A DNA stretch of 64,000 nt from Mactromeris polynyma (lineage: Eukaryota > Mollusca > Bivalvia > Venerida > Mactridae), in contig JASFXZ010000001.1 of the NCBI GenBank assembly GCA_032209605.1, positions 10,930,256 through 10,994,255 on the forward strand, given 5' to 3'. Shown piece by piece: positions 25,227 through 35,582 of this stretch (position 1 is the stretch's first letter; the number at the start of each line of letters is the position of its first letter). The position numbers and the translations under genes were made by a program. The notes under the pieces were generated by a model that was not told where the DNA came from, made no database searches, and saw only the letters and a program-made list of their open reading frames with translations.

Positions 25227-28200
25227 ACAACAGAGGCTTAGAGTGTACCCAATCTCACTGTTGCCTTACTTTCACCCAAATAAATGAACATGGTAAATAA
25301 GAACGTTCCCACTGAACATTGGGCATGTCTCTGTTTAAGCTTCATTATGTATACTGTTATACACAAACCTTGAGTACCAACCAGAGTGACTCTGTCCACC
25401 TTGTCTCTTTCCAATTAAATTAACTTCTTTATCAAAATTATATATTTTGAGTAATTATTCGAGCACTTGCCACCTTCCACAAGGAAGTCTTCTTGCCATT
25501 TTGCTGACCTTGTATTAATATGTTGTGTTTACTTACTTGTATGACTCGATCTATTGTACATACTTGCAGATTTTTCCTTGTGTTTATTTTCTTTCTCAAT
25601 CAATATTGACACTTTTAAGTAATACTCTGTTTGCAATTTAGCATGAATTACTTTGTCTACTAGCAATTCTAGATGACAGGAAAGTATAGTGTGGAAATAT
25701 TACTTGCATCTTTCCTCGGCATACTTGACATCCCATGTTGAGTCATTCGTATCATCGATATAGTGGAAAATGCCAAGACAAAATATTTTGTGTGGCCGAG
25801 ACATTTTCTCGAAATATTCATCTAAATGTAGATGAGTATTTGATCCTAATCTATTGTTTCGCATTTATTGATGGTCCTGGGCAGACGTAGGCTGATATAT
25901 CAATCTTTCCATGAAAGTCAAGTCATTCTTCTGTAGGTGGTATTTAACCAATGGTAAATGGCATCTCCATGTGTCTCATTCACTTTGGTAACACCACATA
26001 TATATATCGCCGAGTTTATATGACGTTCAAATATAGTCTTGGGGTTAGACTTTGAATTTTGAAAAAAAGATACTGTTGGTATATGACACCAAGTATAAAC
26101 CAATTCAAAGATAAATGTTCTATCATATGCTATTAATGTTGACTATGAGAACTTCCCATAAACACTGTCAACTACGGGAACTGTATTTTAGTCCATATCT
26201 AACTGAGTCTGATATAGGAAAAAGCTTTTATTACCTAAGGGTCTGGTATTTGTTTTATTGTTCCGTTCCTTTCATTAATTTATCAGAGTGATTTTTTTCT
26301 GGAATGATGTTTAAACAGTATTCCAGTATAGTATTTACTGTTTAATGGCTTTATTGCCTTCTGGTGTTGCCCCTGGCAGCATATCCCTGATGTTAGTGTA
26401 TGAATTGAATCTTTTCTAGTCAGAAATGAGTCTAAAATGCTCATGGTGACAACGTTTGTTGGCTGCTTTGTTCAAGTTTGAGTGATTTGTACTGTAAATT
26501 AAATAATTCAATGTGAAAAGCATGTATTTGTGGTATGAAATACTCATTAATAAGGTTCAGTGTTGGCAATATAGTATTTGCTATGATTTATAAAGTCAAT
26601 AAAACATGTTATGCTTCATTCTCAGGAAGCTGTGCAAAAGACCATTTTTTCCTCATTCCAATGCAAGCGTAAATACGTTTTTGATGCATATGTGCTCACA
26701 ATTTTATTATGTTCTCTTAACATTTGATTAAAACTGCTTCCTGGATGTTTGTATAGTTATCCCCAGCCTGGGAAAAGGTAGACTGGTTGTTGAGAACAAG
26801 ATATAAAATGTATGGTAGGCGTGAAGTTTTATTCGAATTGCGCAAATTCATTTGTTTACTAAAAGTGGTGACACACGATCGGAAATGTAAAACTGCCGGG
26901 TTTTATTGATCCGTCGCTTAAAAAAATGATTTTGTGTCGGAAGAACACCAGGAATATTTTCGTATCTGGCACATGCAATATTGCATTTAAATTTGATGCT
27001 TACTTTAGTGCCATGGTCTCTTACAAGTTACCCACATTTTCTAAAATGAATTAAATTATTATCAGTACAAATCTCTAATCGGTCTTGTTGCCTGAAAGGC
27101 AAAATAATACATTAGCATGAAACAGTTTTGTCACTGAAATAGTTCATGCTTTTAAAATGACATCTATAGTATTAAGGGCATGGTGTGCATTTTAATGGTC
27201 AGTTGATGTCTTTTTGCTAGTGTATGTATAATTCTACATGTTTAATTGTAGTTTTGTACAATTTTCATGGCTGTTAAAAAGACAATTCATGGCAATTTCA
27301 TGAGCCACATCCTGTTGTATTCAACCTTTTGAATTTATTGTTAATGGGCCTTAGCTGTTTTTAGGGATGTTTAATGGGAAAAAAATCAAATTATTCATGA
27401 TGAGTAAATGGTTTTGTGATGATCATTAATGAGCCATTTAAAACATACTGTAAGCTAAAAATGGCGTGAAATATTTGTATTAATGTTGTAGTTTAATATG
27501 TTGGACATTGAATATATTTCTTGGAAAACATTGGCCATGTATATTGGTTGTTTAGTGTTTATAAAATGATAGAATGCTCTTTATTGATTATTCTTCAATG
27601 GTGATGTTTCACTGATAAAATTGTACAGTTCATCATATAACATTAGTTTCTAGTCATAAAATTTGTAATAAAATGAAATGCTAAGGCAGATATTGTGAAA
27701 AATTCTGAATTAACTAATACTATGTTACTCTTTTAGTATAAGATTCAAAAAAGTGTATTTTGGGGTAAAATTTTCTCAGAATTCAGAATTTTCTCCTTTT
27801 ATTGCTCTAGCTCTTCATGGACACGATAACAAACAAAATTGCTTTTCTATTGAATTATTGTTTTCAGTTGATTATCTTTCCTTTCAAAAAATTTGATTGG
27901 GTTAAAAAACAATTCAAAAAGTATTTATGAAAGGTACATTTTAGCTGACAGAAAGTGCAGTGGCCTTTCGTTCAAACTATTCAGTCTGTCATGGACAAAA
28001 TCAGCAGACAGCAATATTGTTGTTATGGTGTTAACTTTTTCGTTTGAAGTGTATGGTATAGAATATATACCATTTTTAATTAGTTATTTATCAAATTGAC
28101 TTCATTTACCAATAATTATGTAAACTGTCACGTTTGGGGAGTAAATCTCAAGAAAATTACGCAGATAGGAATTACCATAATCACATTCTGAAAAATGGCA

Positions 28201-28291
28201 TGTATATTATGCCGTGCACATCAAACTTGGTATAAATTTTTCTCGGATCAAGGTCCTCTGTTTAAACTAACCGAACGTTTTTTTGTCACAG

Positions 28292-28360
28292 GAACAAACA
28301 TTACTGCAGATAGTGTGTCCGATTTTGAATTTTTCGAGTACTTCGATCAAACAATTATGA
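28292..28360 (+). CDS. Lar: LAR-type RPTP, micro-exon A: acidic aromatic N-terminal segment
   Basis: This is a 69-base exon between ttttttgtcacag and gtaagta, phase 1 at both ends, so its use keeps the frame. With exon 1 it reads G-TNITADSVSDFEFFEYFD-QTIM. It has an N-glycosylation sequon (NIT) near its start and a strongly acidic, aromatic stretch, DFEFFEYFD. The tyrosine has Glu at -1, an acidic residue at +2 and further acidic residues upstream, which suits tyrosine sulfation. It has no Ig or FN3 character. A closely related exon follows 382 bases downstream. The matching phase on both sides, good splice sites, shared peptide and position before Ig1 argue that it is real. Its function is not known to me; a modulator of ligand binding by Ig1 is an inference. 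Confidence 0.75.
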   Translation, partial: EQTLLQIVCPILNFSSTSIKQL

Positions 28361-28742
28361 GTAAGTAAAAAAAATGGTATTGCACCTTTTTTTTGGTTAA
28401 CACTGCATTGTGTATCACTTAATAAATACTAAGATGTAAATATAACAAATCTTAATTAGCAGAATATATTGTATGTTACCGATGTAATATTGGAATTAGT
28501 CTATATTTAGCGACTTCTATGCTTTTAAATACAATATTTTACGTATTTTGTAGTCAGTAATAATTAGACCGCTTGCTATGTTCCGTTTAATAGACAGAGA
28601 ATACGCACTCTACGCATGGGTAATTATATGTTTGTTTGTGAAAAAGTCTTGTGGTTTATCGGGTACAACAAATCGCCATATTGTTGTCATGGTAACCTAA
28701 AATGGTAGCCTTGGTAACAAAAATGAACATTTTGAATTCCAG
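28361..28742 (+). other. Lar: Intron between the duplicated micro-exons (382 bp)
   Basis: This short phase-1 intron runs from gtaagta at 28361 to gaattccag at 28742. It is by far the shortest intron in the gene, which fits a recent local exon duplication. The length leaves room for normal splicing of both exons into one transcript, so exclusivity is not imposed by steric limits. No other feature was seen. Confidence 0.7.
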
Positions 28743-28805
28743 GAAATCATTCAATGTCTGCAGATACTGACTTTGAATTTTTCGAGTACCACGATACCTC
28801 TTCTC
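28743..28805 (+). CDS. Lar: LAR-type RPTP, micro-exon B: duplicated acidic aromatic segment
   Basis: This is a 63-base exon between ttttgaattccag and gtaagtag, phase 1 at both ends. With exon 1 it reads G-NHSMSADTDFEFFEYHDTSS. It shares DFEFFEY, the ACxGCAGAT-like upstream part and an 18-base identical core (tttgaatttttcgagtac) with micro-exon A, and it also has an N-glycosylation sequon at its start (NHS). It differs in the tail (YHDTSS against YFDQTIM). Conservation of the peptide core together with diverged flanks indicates a duplication kept by selection. It may be included with, instead of, or without exon A. If spliced to A, the junction codon is AGA (Arg); to Ig1, CCT (Pro). Confidence 0.75.
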
Positions 28806-31211
28806 GTAAGTAGTCCCTACAAGGGATTATACTAATACTAATGTATCAATACTCCAGTGTCTATATTGGTAAAACTTGCGTTTCCTACGTTTACATTATA
28901 TTCAACATTAGGTTTGTTTTGCCACAAATTTTATTTCACCTTTTGATTTTTGCAAAAAAAAAGTTCCAAGGAATTAATATCAATAGGGAATCAAGATATT
29001 ATTGATTGTATTTGAATAAACTAGCACCCAGTATTTCTGCTTAGTTTTGCTATATTATGTTTTTTGAAATCAAATGAGGTCCATTGGGGTTATATAATTG
29101 ACTTTCACTTGTTGGCATTTTATTTGACAAAATCCTTAATTTTCTTGGCAAAGAAATAGCATATCTAAAGTTCCTTGTTCGTTATAGACTATTGTTGATA
29201 CATAATTCGGATATGTAAATCAGGTATCTTTCTTAAAATTTACATGGCTGCACTAGAACCATTAGTAGATAAGGAAATTCATAAATATTGTAGAAACTTT
29301 GTCATGTTCTTCATACATATATATTTCTTTGGAGGGAATCTGCTACAGATTTACCATTTACAGCCCATCCTCTAAGCTAGGAAAGTTTTCTCGCAAATGG
29401 TGAGCGTTACACTTTCAATGATTCGGTACTGAAAATCGTAGTGATTAATGCTTGCACATAATTTGTATGTAGCTGCATGATTACTTATATGGAAGAATAA
29501 ATGAAGATGGTTTTTAAATATAATCACCGACCAGTTGCACTGTTGCTATGGCGGTACAAAATATTTAAAAAATACATACAGAAATATATAACCAAAAATA
29601 TGGGCCTCATTTGAGGTCGGTCTTCTTTTATTGTTTATATGTCTGCTGATTAGTTTTATATTGATTTATAGATCAATTTATCTGGGTTAAAAAGTGTATA
29701 ATTACATTAGAATGGGAGCAAAAAGTTCAATGACTTCTTTCTTCTACAACATTTACTTCCTAATTCAATTGAAGCCATCAGTATCATGCCTTCGTGTCTT
29801 TGTCTTGAATGAAGATTGTTTTTTAAGAGAATAATTATTTTTAAAAACAGTTCGTTTTTTCACAATTTCATCTGATTCATAAAAGTGGTTTATAGGTGCA
29901 GAAATCATACAATCTTGTTTCCATTTAGATAAGGTGTCATTTCTCCTGTATATTAGTCTGTCTTTTACATGTTTTCAAACATACAGTATAGACCTTGGTC
30001 TCTGTTTAAATCTTGAACGCAAAAAATAAAGTATAGCATGTATATAATTATGATCATGCATTTTGCATAAAATTATTATTAGCATTATAAAGCATAACTC
30101 ACATTGTAAGAGAAAGTAACTAAAAACTCCCATCATTAAATTGCATGCAGAAACTATGAGGCTTATATTGCTTTGGTTTTGTGTAACACATAACACCTAA
30201 CGTATAAATGATCATACAAACAATTTCACTTTTTCAATTTTCAAGAAAGTAACATTGACTCAACATTTCTTAACTTAAAACTTCAAGCATTGAATTAAGG
30301 CACGCAATCAGATCTAATGAGTTCAGTCAAAATATAAAACCGGTTTCTTTTAATATATTTTTTCCTATTTTTGTTTTTGTTTTATTGTTGTGTAGAAAAT
30401 TGGTTTATATCTATTTTGAGATTACAACATTCCATCGTTAAGGGTTACAGAATGATAATTATAAAATAAAAATAAACAATATTTTAAAGTCTTGATAATG
30501 TTAAGTTTCTTTGCGTTGTAATAAAAAAAGTTAAATGCTCACCAAAGAAGTTGATAATATCACAATGCGTAGTGCTGTAACTATTAAAGCACTACTGATT
30601 GCCAGATTATCACAATGCGTAGTGCTGTAACTATTAAAGCACTACTGATTGCCAGATTATCACAATGCGTAGTGCTGTTACTATTAAAGCACTACTGATT
30701 GCCAGTTTCCTATCCGTTAACGAAAAGAGATATTGTTGCTACTCTTGGTAACTGTATGATGATGAAAGCTGGTTCAAGCAAACTGCTTGAAAAAGTGATC
30801 TGGAATAATTTGGAAAACATAACAGGAACTTGTCATCTCAAAACAGTTGTAGACTTTGTTTATTTATGATAGTTTTACCTTACTAAGATAATGTGAAACT
30901 CTGAAAAAAACTCAACAATGGGTGTGGTTGGAAACTTTGAGAACAATCCTACTGGTTAGCACAATGTGATTCCAAAATTTCTCCCTGTTTCTTATATTTT
31001 ACTTTTGAATAACATATTATTTTCAAGGATCATTTTCAGGTTTTCACATTATCTTGGACAGTGTACCTATATGGATGTTCCTTCTGTGGATGACCAGACA
31101 TTGGTTATATTGTCTCATACAATGGCTTACCAGTCTATGGTGGTTATGTTGCTATGGTAACATAGAATGGTGCCTTCATCTTTTAACAAGTATCTCTTTT
31201 ATATCTTTCAG
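28806..31211 (+). other. Lar: Intron 3 of the LAR-like gene (2.4 kb)
   Basis: This is a phase-1 intron from gtaagtag to tatatctttcag. Its only notable content is the three-copy 50-bp hairpin repeat at 30561-30706. The rest is AT-rich and without recognisable genes or elements. Confidence 0.7.
30561..30706 (+). repeat. Tandem 50-bp repeat, three copies, each a hairpin
   Basis: Copies start at 30561, 30611 and 30661. Each unit holds an almost complete palindrome: CAAT-gc-GTAGTGCT-g-TAA-cta-TTA-a-AGCACTAC-tg-ATTG, with an 8-bp perfect inner stem plus flanking paired blocks. The third copy has one loop change (TTA for TAA). It lies in the intron between the micro-exons and Ig1, so the transcript would carry three consecutive stem-loops. 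Confidence 0.9.
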
Positions 31212-31508
31212 CTGCACCAAGAATCTCATATGCACCAAAGAACATGAAAGTAGGGGAGGACCTCATTGTCAGCTTCTTCTGCAAGGCTACAGGTCACCCC
31301 CCACCAGAGTTTAACTGGGAGAGAGATGGCAGGAAGATCAATTCTAATACAAAGAAACGATATACTATATTTCCCTATCCTCATGGTACAGTGTTACGTA
31401 TACAGCCTCTGAAAGCAAAGAAGGACAACACTGTATTCACATGCGTGGCATCAAATCAACACGGGGAGGCACGTGCCAATGCTTCCCTTACTGTATACGA
31501 ATTAAAAG
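31212..31508 (+). CDS. Lar: LAR-type RPTP: Ig-like domain 1
   Basis: The exon is 297 bases, phase 1-1. It runs from APRISYAPKNMKVGEDL to ANASLTVYELK and holds one complete I-set Ig domain: Cys in SFFCKATG, Trp in FNWERDG and Cys in TVFTCVASN, with LRIQPLKAKKDN before the second Cys. The pattern (ATGxPPPxxxWxxxGrKi...tVLRIQPL...CVASNxxGEa) is that of LAR/PTPRS/PTPRD Ig1. In known family members Ig1 binds heparan and chondroitin sulfate through a lysine loop after the Trp. Here that loop reads WERDGRKI, more Arg-based and with an Asp, and KKR follows shortly after. An NAS glycosylation sequon lies near the end. The acceptor is tatatctttcag and the donor aaaag|gtaact. Confidence 0.9.
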
Positions 31509-31599
31509 GTAACTTGGTTTCAATTGTCAAGAATCTATTTAATGTGATGGTGTGATGAACTAGGTTTGGAATTTGCTGTGTCACTGTAGTTTTCACATA

Positions 31600-31901
31600 C
31601 ATACAGTCAAACCTGTTGGTTTTAAATAGCTCTGGGATTGGCTAACAAGATATTTTAATGCTTGGCAGGTGCTAGTTAGGTGAATGCAGACATTCTTTTT
31701 CATGTTCTGTTCCCAGTCTGAATATGATTGGGAAATATTGCACTCTTTTCGAAGTTTTTGAGGGGGGGTTATCCTGCAGATATTCTAGCCTGCTAGTTTG
31801 CTTATGTCAGGATATGGTCTAATAAATACCTCATTGAAATGCAGCTGCACTGGCTTATCTGAGAGGAATTGTATGGTATGCGCAGGTTTGATTGTATAGT
31901 T
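31600..31901. mobile_element. MITE-like element with TIRs (about 300 bp)
   Basis: The left end, tacagtcaaacctgttgg, and the right end, gcaggtttgattgtatag, are inverted repeats (ACAGTCAAACCTG against ACAATCAAACCTG). Both are flanked by TA, which fits a TA-targeting DNA transposon. There is no ORF, so it is non-autonomous. Its end sequence resembles a family widespread in invertebrates; that is recollection. Confidence 0.6.
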
Positions 31902-33982
31902 TGCCTTGGAGCAAACACAGGTATAGTACTAATATATCATTAACCTGTATTTGCCCAGGGATGGTGTTCTGTGCACTTATGATTTGAAGATACATTTAGG
32001 ATTAATGTGTATTGATGCAATTGGTGTTACTCTTAAATACTTAACCAGAATCTGATTCAACAGTCCGATGTTACTAAGACAATGGTCATTTATTGATTAT
32101 GTAAGGGAAACAACTTTCCCATTTATTTTGGTATGCATATTACCATAAAGCAGCCAAATCCGGTGGCAGGAACATTTACCATAACTGAAAGCTGTATTAA
32201 GTTGTAGCCATATTCAAATTAGATGTATTTGAGATGTCGTCTGCTTGCGTAAGATAAGGCTGTGCTGAGCATTTCTTCTGGAAATCGGGATTAAATGTCA
32301 TTTAGAAAAATACAAGCAAATACTACTCCCCTCCCATTACTGTGCCGACAGTAATTGCTAGCTCTTGATGCATATTCCAAATCATTCTTCCTTTCATCAT
32401 CCATTTTTTTATTTTCAATTTTCGTGCCAATATTATTACCAAGATTATTTCTCTCTTTTTAAATCAATTTTCTTAATACCAAGTTTTTTACATTCTATCG
32501 CACTTCCATAAAAAATTGTTTTATTCAAATTTTATAATATGATTGCACTTTTTCATACAATTTTTGTGTGTTCTGCTATTATCAAAATAGTTCTTATTAT
32601 ATAAAAACTTAGTTTTCTACTCAAATATTTCTCGGTCACCTTAACTTTTCTCCATCTGTACCCTTGTATTTTGTGCAGATTTTCAATCAGGCCATAATAG
32701 AGAAGAATGCTAATTTTGCTCCAGCTATTATTGTGCAAAGTAATTTAGTCTGTGAAGTTTAACTAACATGATTGGGTGTAAATATTTAGACTTGTGGTAA
32801 GAATCAATAGATTGTCATTACACAGAGATCTTTGATGTCCTTGCAAGTAAGGTTAACGTTAAGATTGGACAATCTGTAGGCACAGCTTCTATTTGCTCAC
32901 TACTTAACCGACCATCTGCGCAGAATAATAACTAATGAAATTGGTTTCATTTTGCCCTTGTATTGTGATGATTGCCCATAGATTGTCCCCTTAAGGAAAA
33001 GGGTTATCAGATGGACGCAGTACGTGCCGATAGTCTATCTACAAAGTTTCTCCCCAGCACCCATGCTCTCGGTCATTGGTTCCAATTCTTGGTGATAATA
33101 AACCCCAATATTTGTATATAATGCTGTCTATGATAACTTACAAAAATCATTTGATACTGGTTTAGATTAATTAAGCCTTTTTTTACATTTTTTACAAAAC
33201 TATACTCTTAACTTGATTTATATTCAAGCACCTATGCCAAATTACGAAATGTAGTTTAAAGATTTATGTACAAGTTTTCACTTCTGACTTAAAAGTACAT
33301 TGGGTCAGTGTTCTATTTCAAACTTGCATGAAATTCGTAAAAGTACCAAATTACATGCCAAAAGTCCGGCCTTGGTAAAGAAGGCAAATATTTCTCCAAT
33401 TTCAGTGTGATGATGTCAATTTCGTAATGTTAAAATTATGAGTTCAGTAGCCGATAAGCTCGCAATGTCTGGTACAAATAATTCTTTGCCAAAACTTATA
33501 AATTACTCTGTCTACATTTTGTTTCTAGCAAAATAAGAACTTTAGAATCATTAAATTTTGATGTCGCATTTCTGGTTAGATTGTGTATAAGTTTGATGAC
33601 ATTGCTAATTTACATGAATGTATTTTGTATTCGGCACCGTAACCATTTCTGCAAAAAAGGGCTATGTTGTCTTTCATTAATTTGTGCTACAGATGCATTA
33701 ATCACTTGCATTGTTGCAATCATGGAAAAATGTTCAGTTTGTTAAAAAGTTTAAATTCATATGAACATTTTATGTACCGAGAACAAAAACGAAAAACAAA
33801 CAATTTACGTCCCTCGGTACAATAATAGTGTGTACTGTGGCAACACATGCAATATATGGCCTATTTTGTATAAGGAAACATAATCATTTTACCTTCAATC
33901 TAACCAATGAAATTCACACTTGAGAACAGCCAATGGCAGTCAGTGTTAAATGATAGGTCATAAATGAAATTTGCATACATTT

Positions 33983-34277
33983 TTAATGCAGCCATGTTAT
34001 TACTTTTAATGGATTTTTCATGAAACATTCTTTGATAAATGCTTCAAATAATTCTGTATCAATTTCATTCTGATTATCATTTCCCATTGGTAATTTCATC
34101 AAACTGATTATAAAATTTAACAATCTATCATTGCCACAATAATGGCGATTATTAAGTTGGCAAGTAGGATTTGCATGAAGCAAAACTGTCATAATGTCTT
34201 CCCCACCTGTGTCTGCTTGATGTAGGTTGATGTGCGAGAGATAGGCAGGCTGACCTGACTGATGAGCCATTGCACCC
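33983..34277 (-). CDS. Candidate terminal coding exon on the minus strand, unknown protein
   Basis: Minus-strand ORF of 95 residues from ATG at 34270 to TAA at 33983, beginning MAHQSGQPAYLSHINLHQAD and ending in NPLKVITWLH. Immediately upstream is a well-formed 3' splice site on the same strand: a CTAAC branch-point match, then TTTGCCTGCAG, with the exon starting at 34277 and staying open into the ORF. The composition is balanced, not repeat-like, with mixed acidic and hydrophobic residues (LLNFIISLMKLP, ELFEAFIKECFMKN). I do not recognise the family. No canonical AATAAA was seen downstream. It may be the last exon of a gene nested antisense in the LAR intron, a fragment of a pseudogene, or a chance ORF. 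Confidence 0.35.
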
Positions 34278-35502
34278 CTGCAGGCAAACTGAATGTTAGG
34301 TTGAGTTAATCCATCACCTTACATTGAGTTCTTGTATTCTTCATTACGTTTGCCTTCATGCTGCTCTGTTATAATTTAATTACGTAATTACTTCAGTTAG
34401 AATTCTGCCTACAGACAGTTGCAGTTTTTGGAATGCGAGTTTGTTGCACAATACAGTGAGAATCAATTTTTACAGCTATTGAATTACTTCCACAGAAATG
34501 TTGTCTCTGACTGTAACCTAATTCGCAATTCCAAGTCTTCCACTCCGACTAGGTGCTACAGTTTATATACTCAATGACAGCGACCCTCGAACAAATGTAA
34601 TATCGTAATCTCAATGTTATACTATAATACTTGTGTAAGACACTTTTATGTCTGTTTTGCTTTCTCCAATGTCAGATGTTCTGTATCTTAAAGTCTTTTT
34701 GGCAGGAATATCTTGTTACCAATTTCTCGATGTGTTGTCTAAGTTAAAGCTAGTCTCATTGTCTAGGCCTTTAGTCACCTTAGAATATCTGCATATTTAA
34801 GATGGCGGCTACCAATTAACAGCTACTGATTAATCATTTTTGTTGGCTTTATTATGTTTGATTCAGATTTGTAGTCTTGGCAACCATATATTTAAGTTCA
34901 TCCATCTTGTTAAGGTTACATCTTGTTTTTGAAAATTTGATACTTAAGGACTTCAGTTCTTGCCACTTCCCCTTACATGTCAACTCTGTCACCAATGTTT
35001 TGGTCCTTGTGATGTATCTGTTCCCATTGTTCATAGATACTTATGGCCAAGCTTAGTCAGAACATTTCAGTACACACAATATTCTCCCATTGAGTAGCAT
35101 TGCATTTGAGCCGAGGTGTGTAACTTGTTTTAAGGCAATATGATTCTGTGATTCAATATAACAAGAAAGTAGTCGCTTCTAATGCCTCTAGGATTGTCTC
35201 GATCGTTCTCCTGATAGATATTCATAAATTATGCATCATTTTCTATCTACTGCAGGAAAAGTCTCCAGTCAAATAAGGTATAACTGAAGACTTGATCAAA
35301 TTATCTTGGCTCGGTGAATCAGTCAGTTCAAACTCGGCTTGGCTAGGATTTGGATTCCTTATTCTACATAAATAATTCTTATATTGACATCTTTTGGTGA
35401 CGTCTACTCAAGTTTAAATTTTCAGTCTGTAAACGCAGTTGTTGGTTATTTAACTCAAATTTTTATTTGGATACTAAATATTGTTACTACTTAATTGCAG
35501 TG

Positions 35503-35582
35503 CAACCTCTCCATAACAACACCCTGTGGGAATTGCAAATTCTGTCCAATGTTTAGAGGATGTTGCTTTAATGAGGTTAAAT
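35503..35582. mobile_element. Short inverted-repeat element fragment
   Basis: The segment is bounded by caacctctccataacaacac and ggatgttgctttaatgaggt, with CAACCTC and GAGGTTA ends in inverted orientation and a central cctgtggga. It resembles small MITE copies known from many invertebrates. The family is not assigned and the boundaries are approximate. Confidence 0.45.

Larger units (their letters stand above)
960..28291 (+). other. Lar: Intron 1 of the LAR-like gene (27.3 kb)
   Basis: The intron runs from gtaagt at 960 to ttttttgtcacag at 28291, phase 1. It holds mostly AT-rich unique-looking sequence with no convincing exon. Recognisable contents, listed separately, are two tRNA-derived SINEs (about 1.9 and 3.1 kb), a CTGT-rich tract (6.0 kb), a duplicated 220-bp block (10.0 and 12.0 kb), an inverted-repeat element (14.5 kb), a 41-bp minisatellite (14.9 kb), a foldback hairpin (16.75 kb), and dispersed repeats at about 7.8, 12.2, 16.9, 19.3, 21.2 and 25.2 kb. 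I see nothing in 3.3-5.9, 6.1-7.7, 8.1-10.0, 17-19.3, 21.3-25.1 and 25.3-28.2 kb beyond scattered short chance ORFs. Long first introns of this kind often carry enhancers, but none could be read directly. Confidence 0.7.

Noticed and set aside
31509..31555. Extension of the Ig1 reading frame past 31508
   Set aside because: The donor gtaact follows the end of the Ig domain, and the extension (NLVSIVKNLFNVMV) is intronic read-through without homology.
34852..35034. 60-residue minus-strand ORF considered as a partner exon of the nested gene
   Set aside because: A possible donor exists inside it (acatgtaagg), but no phase-consistent link to 34277 could be shown.
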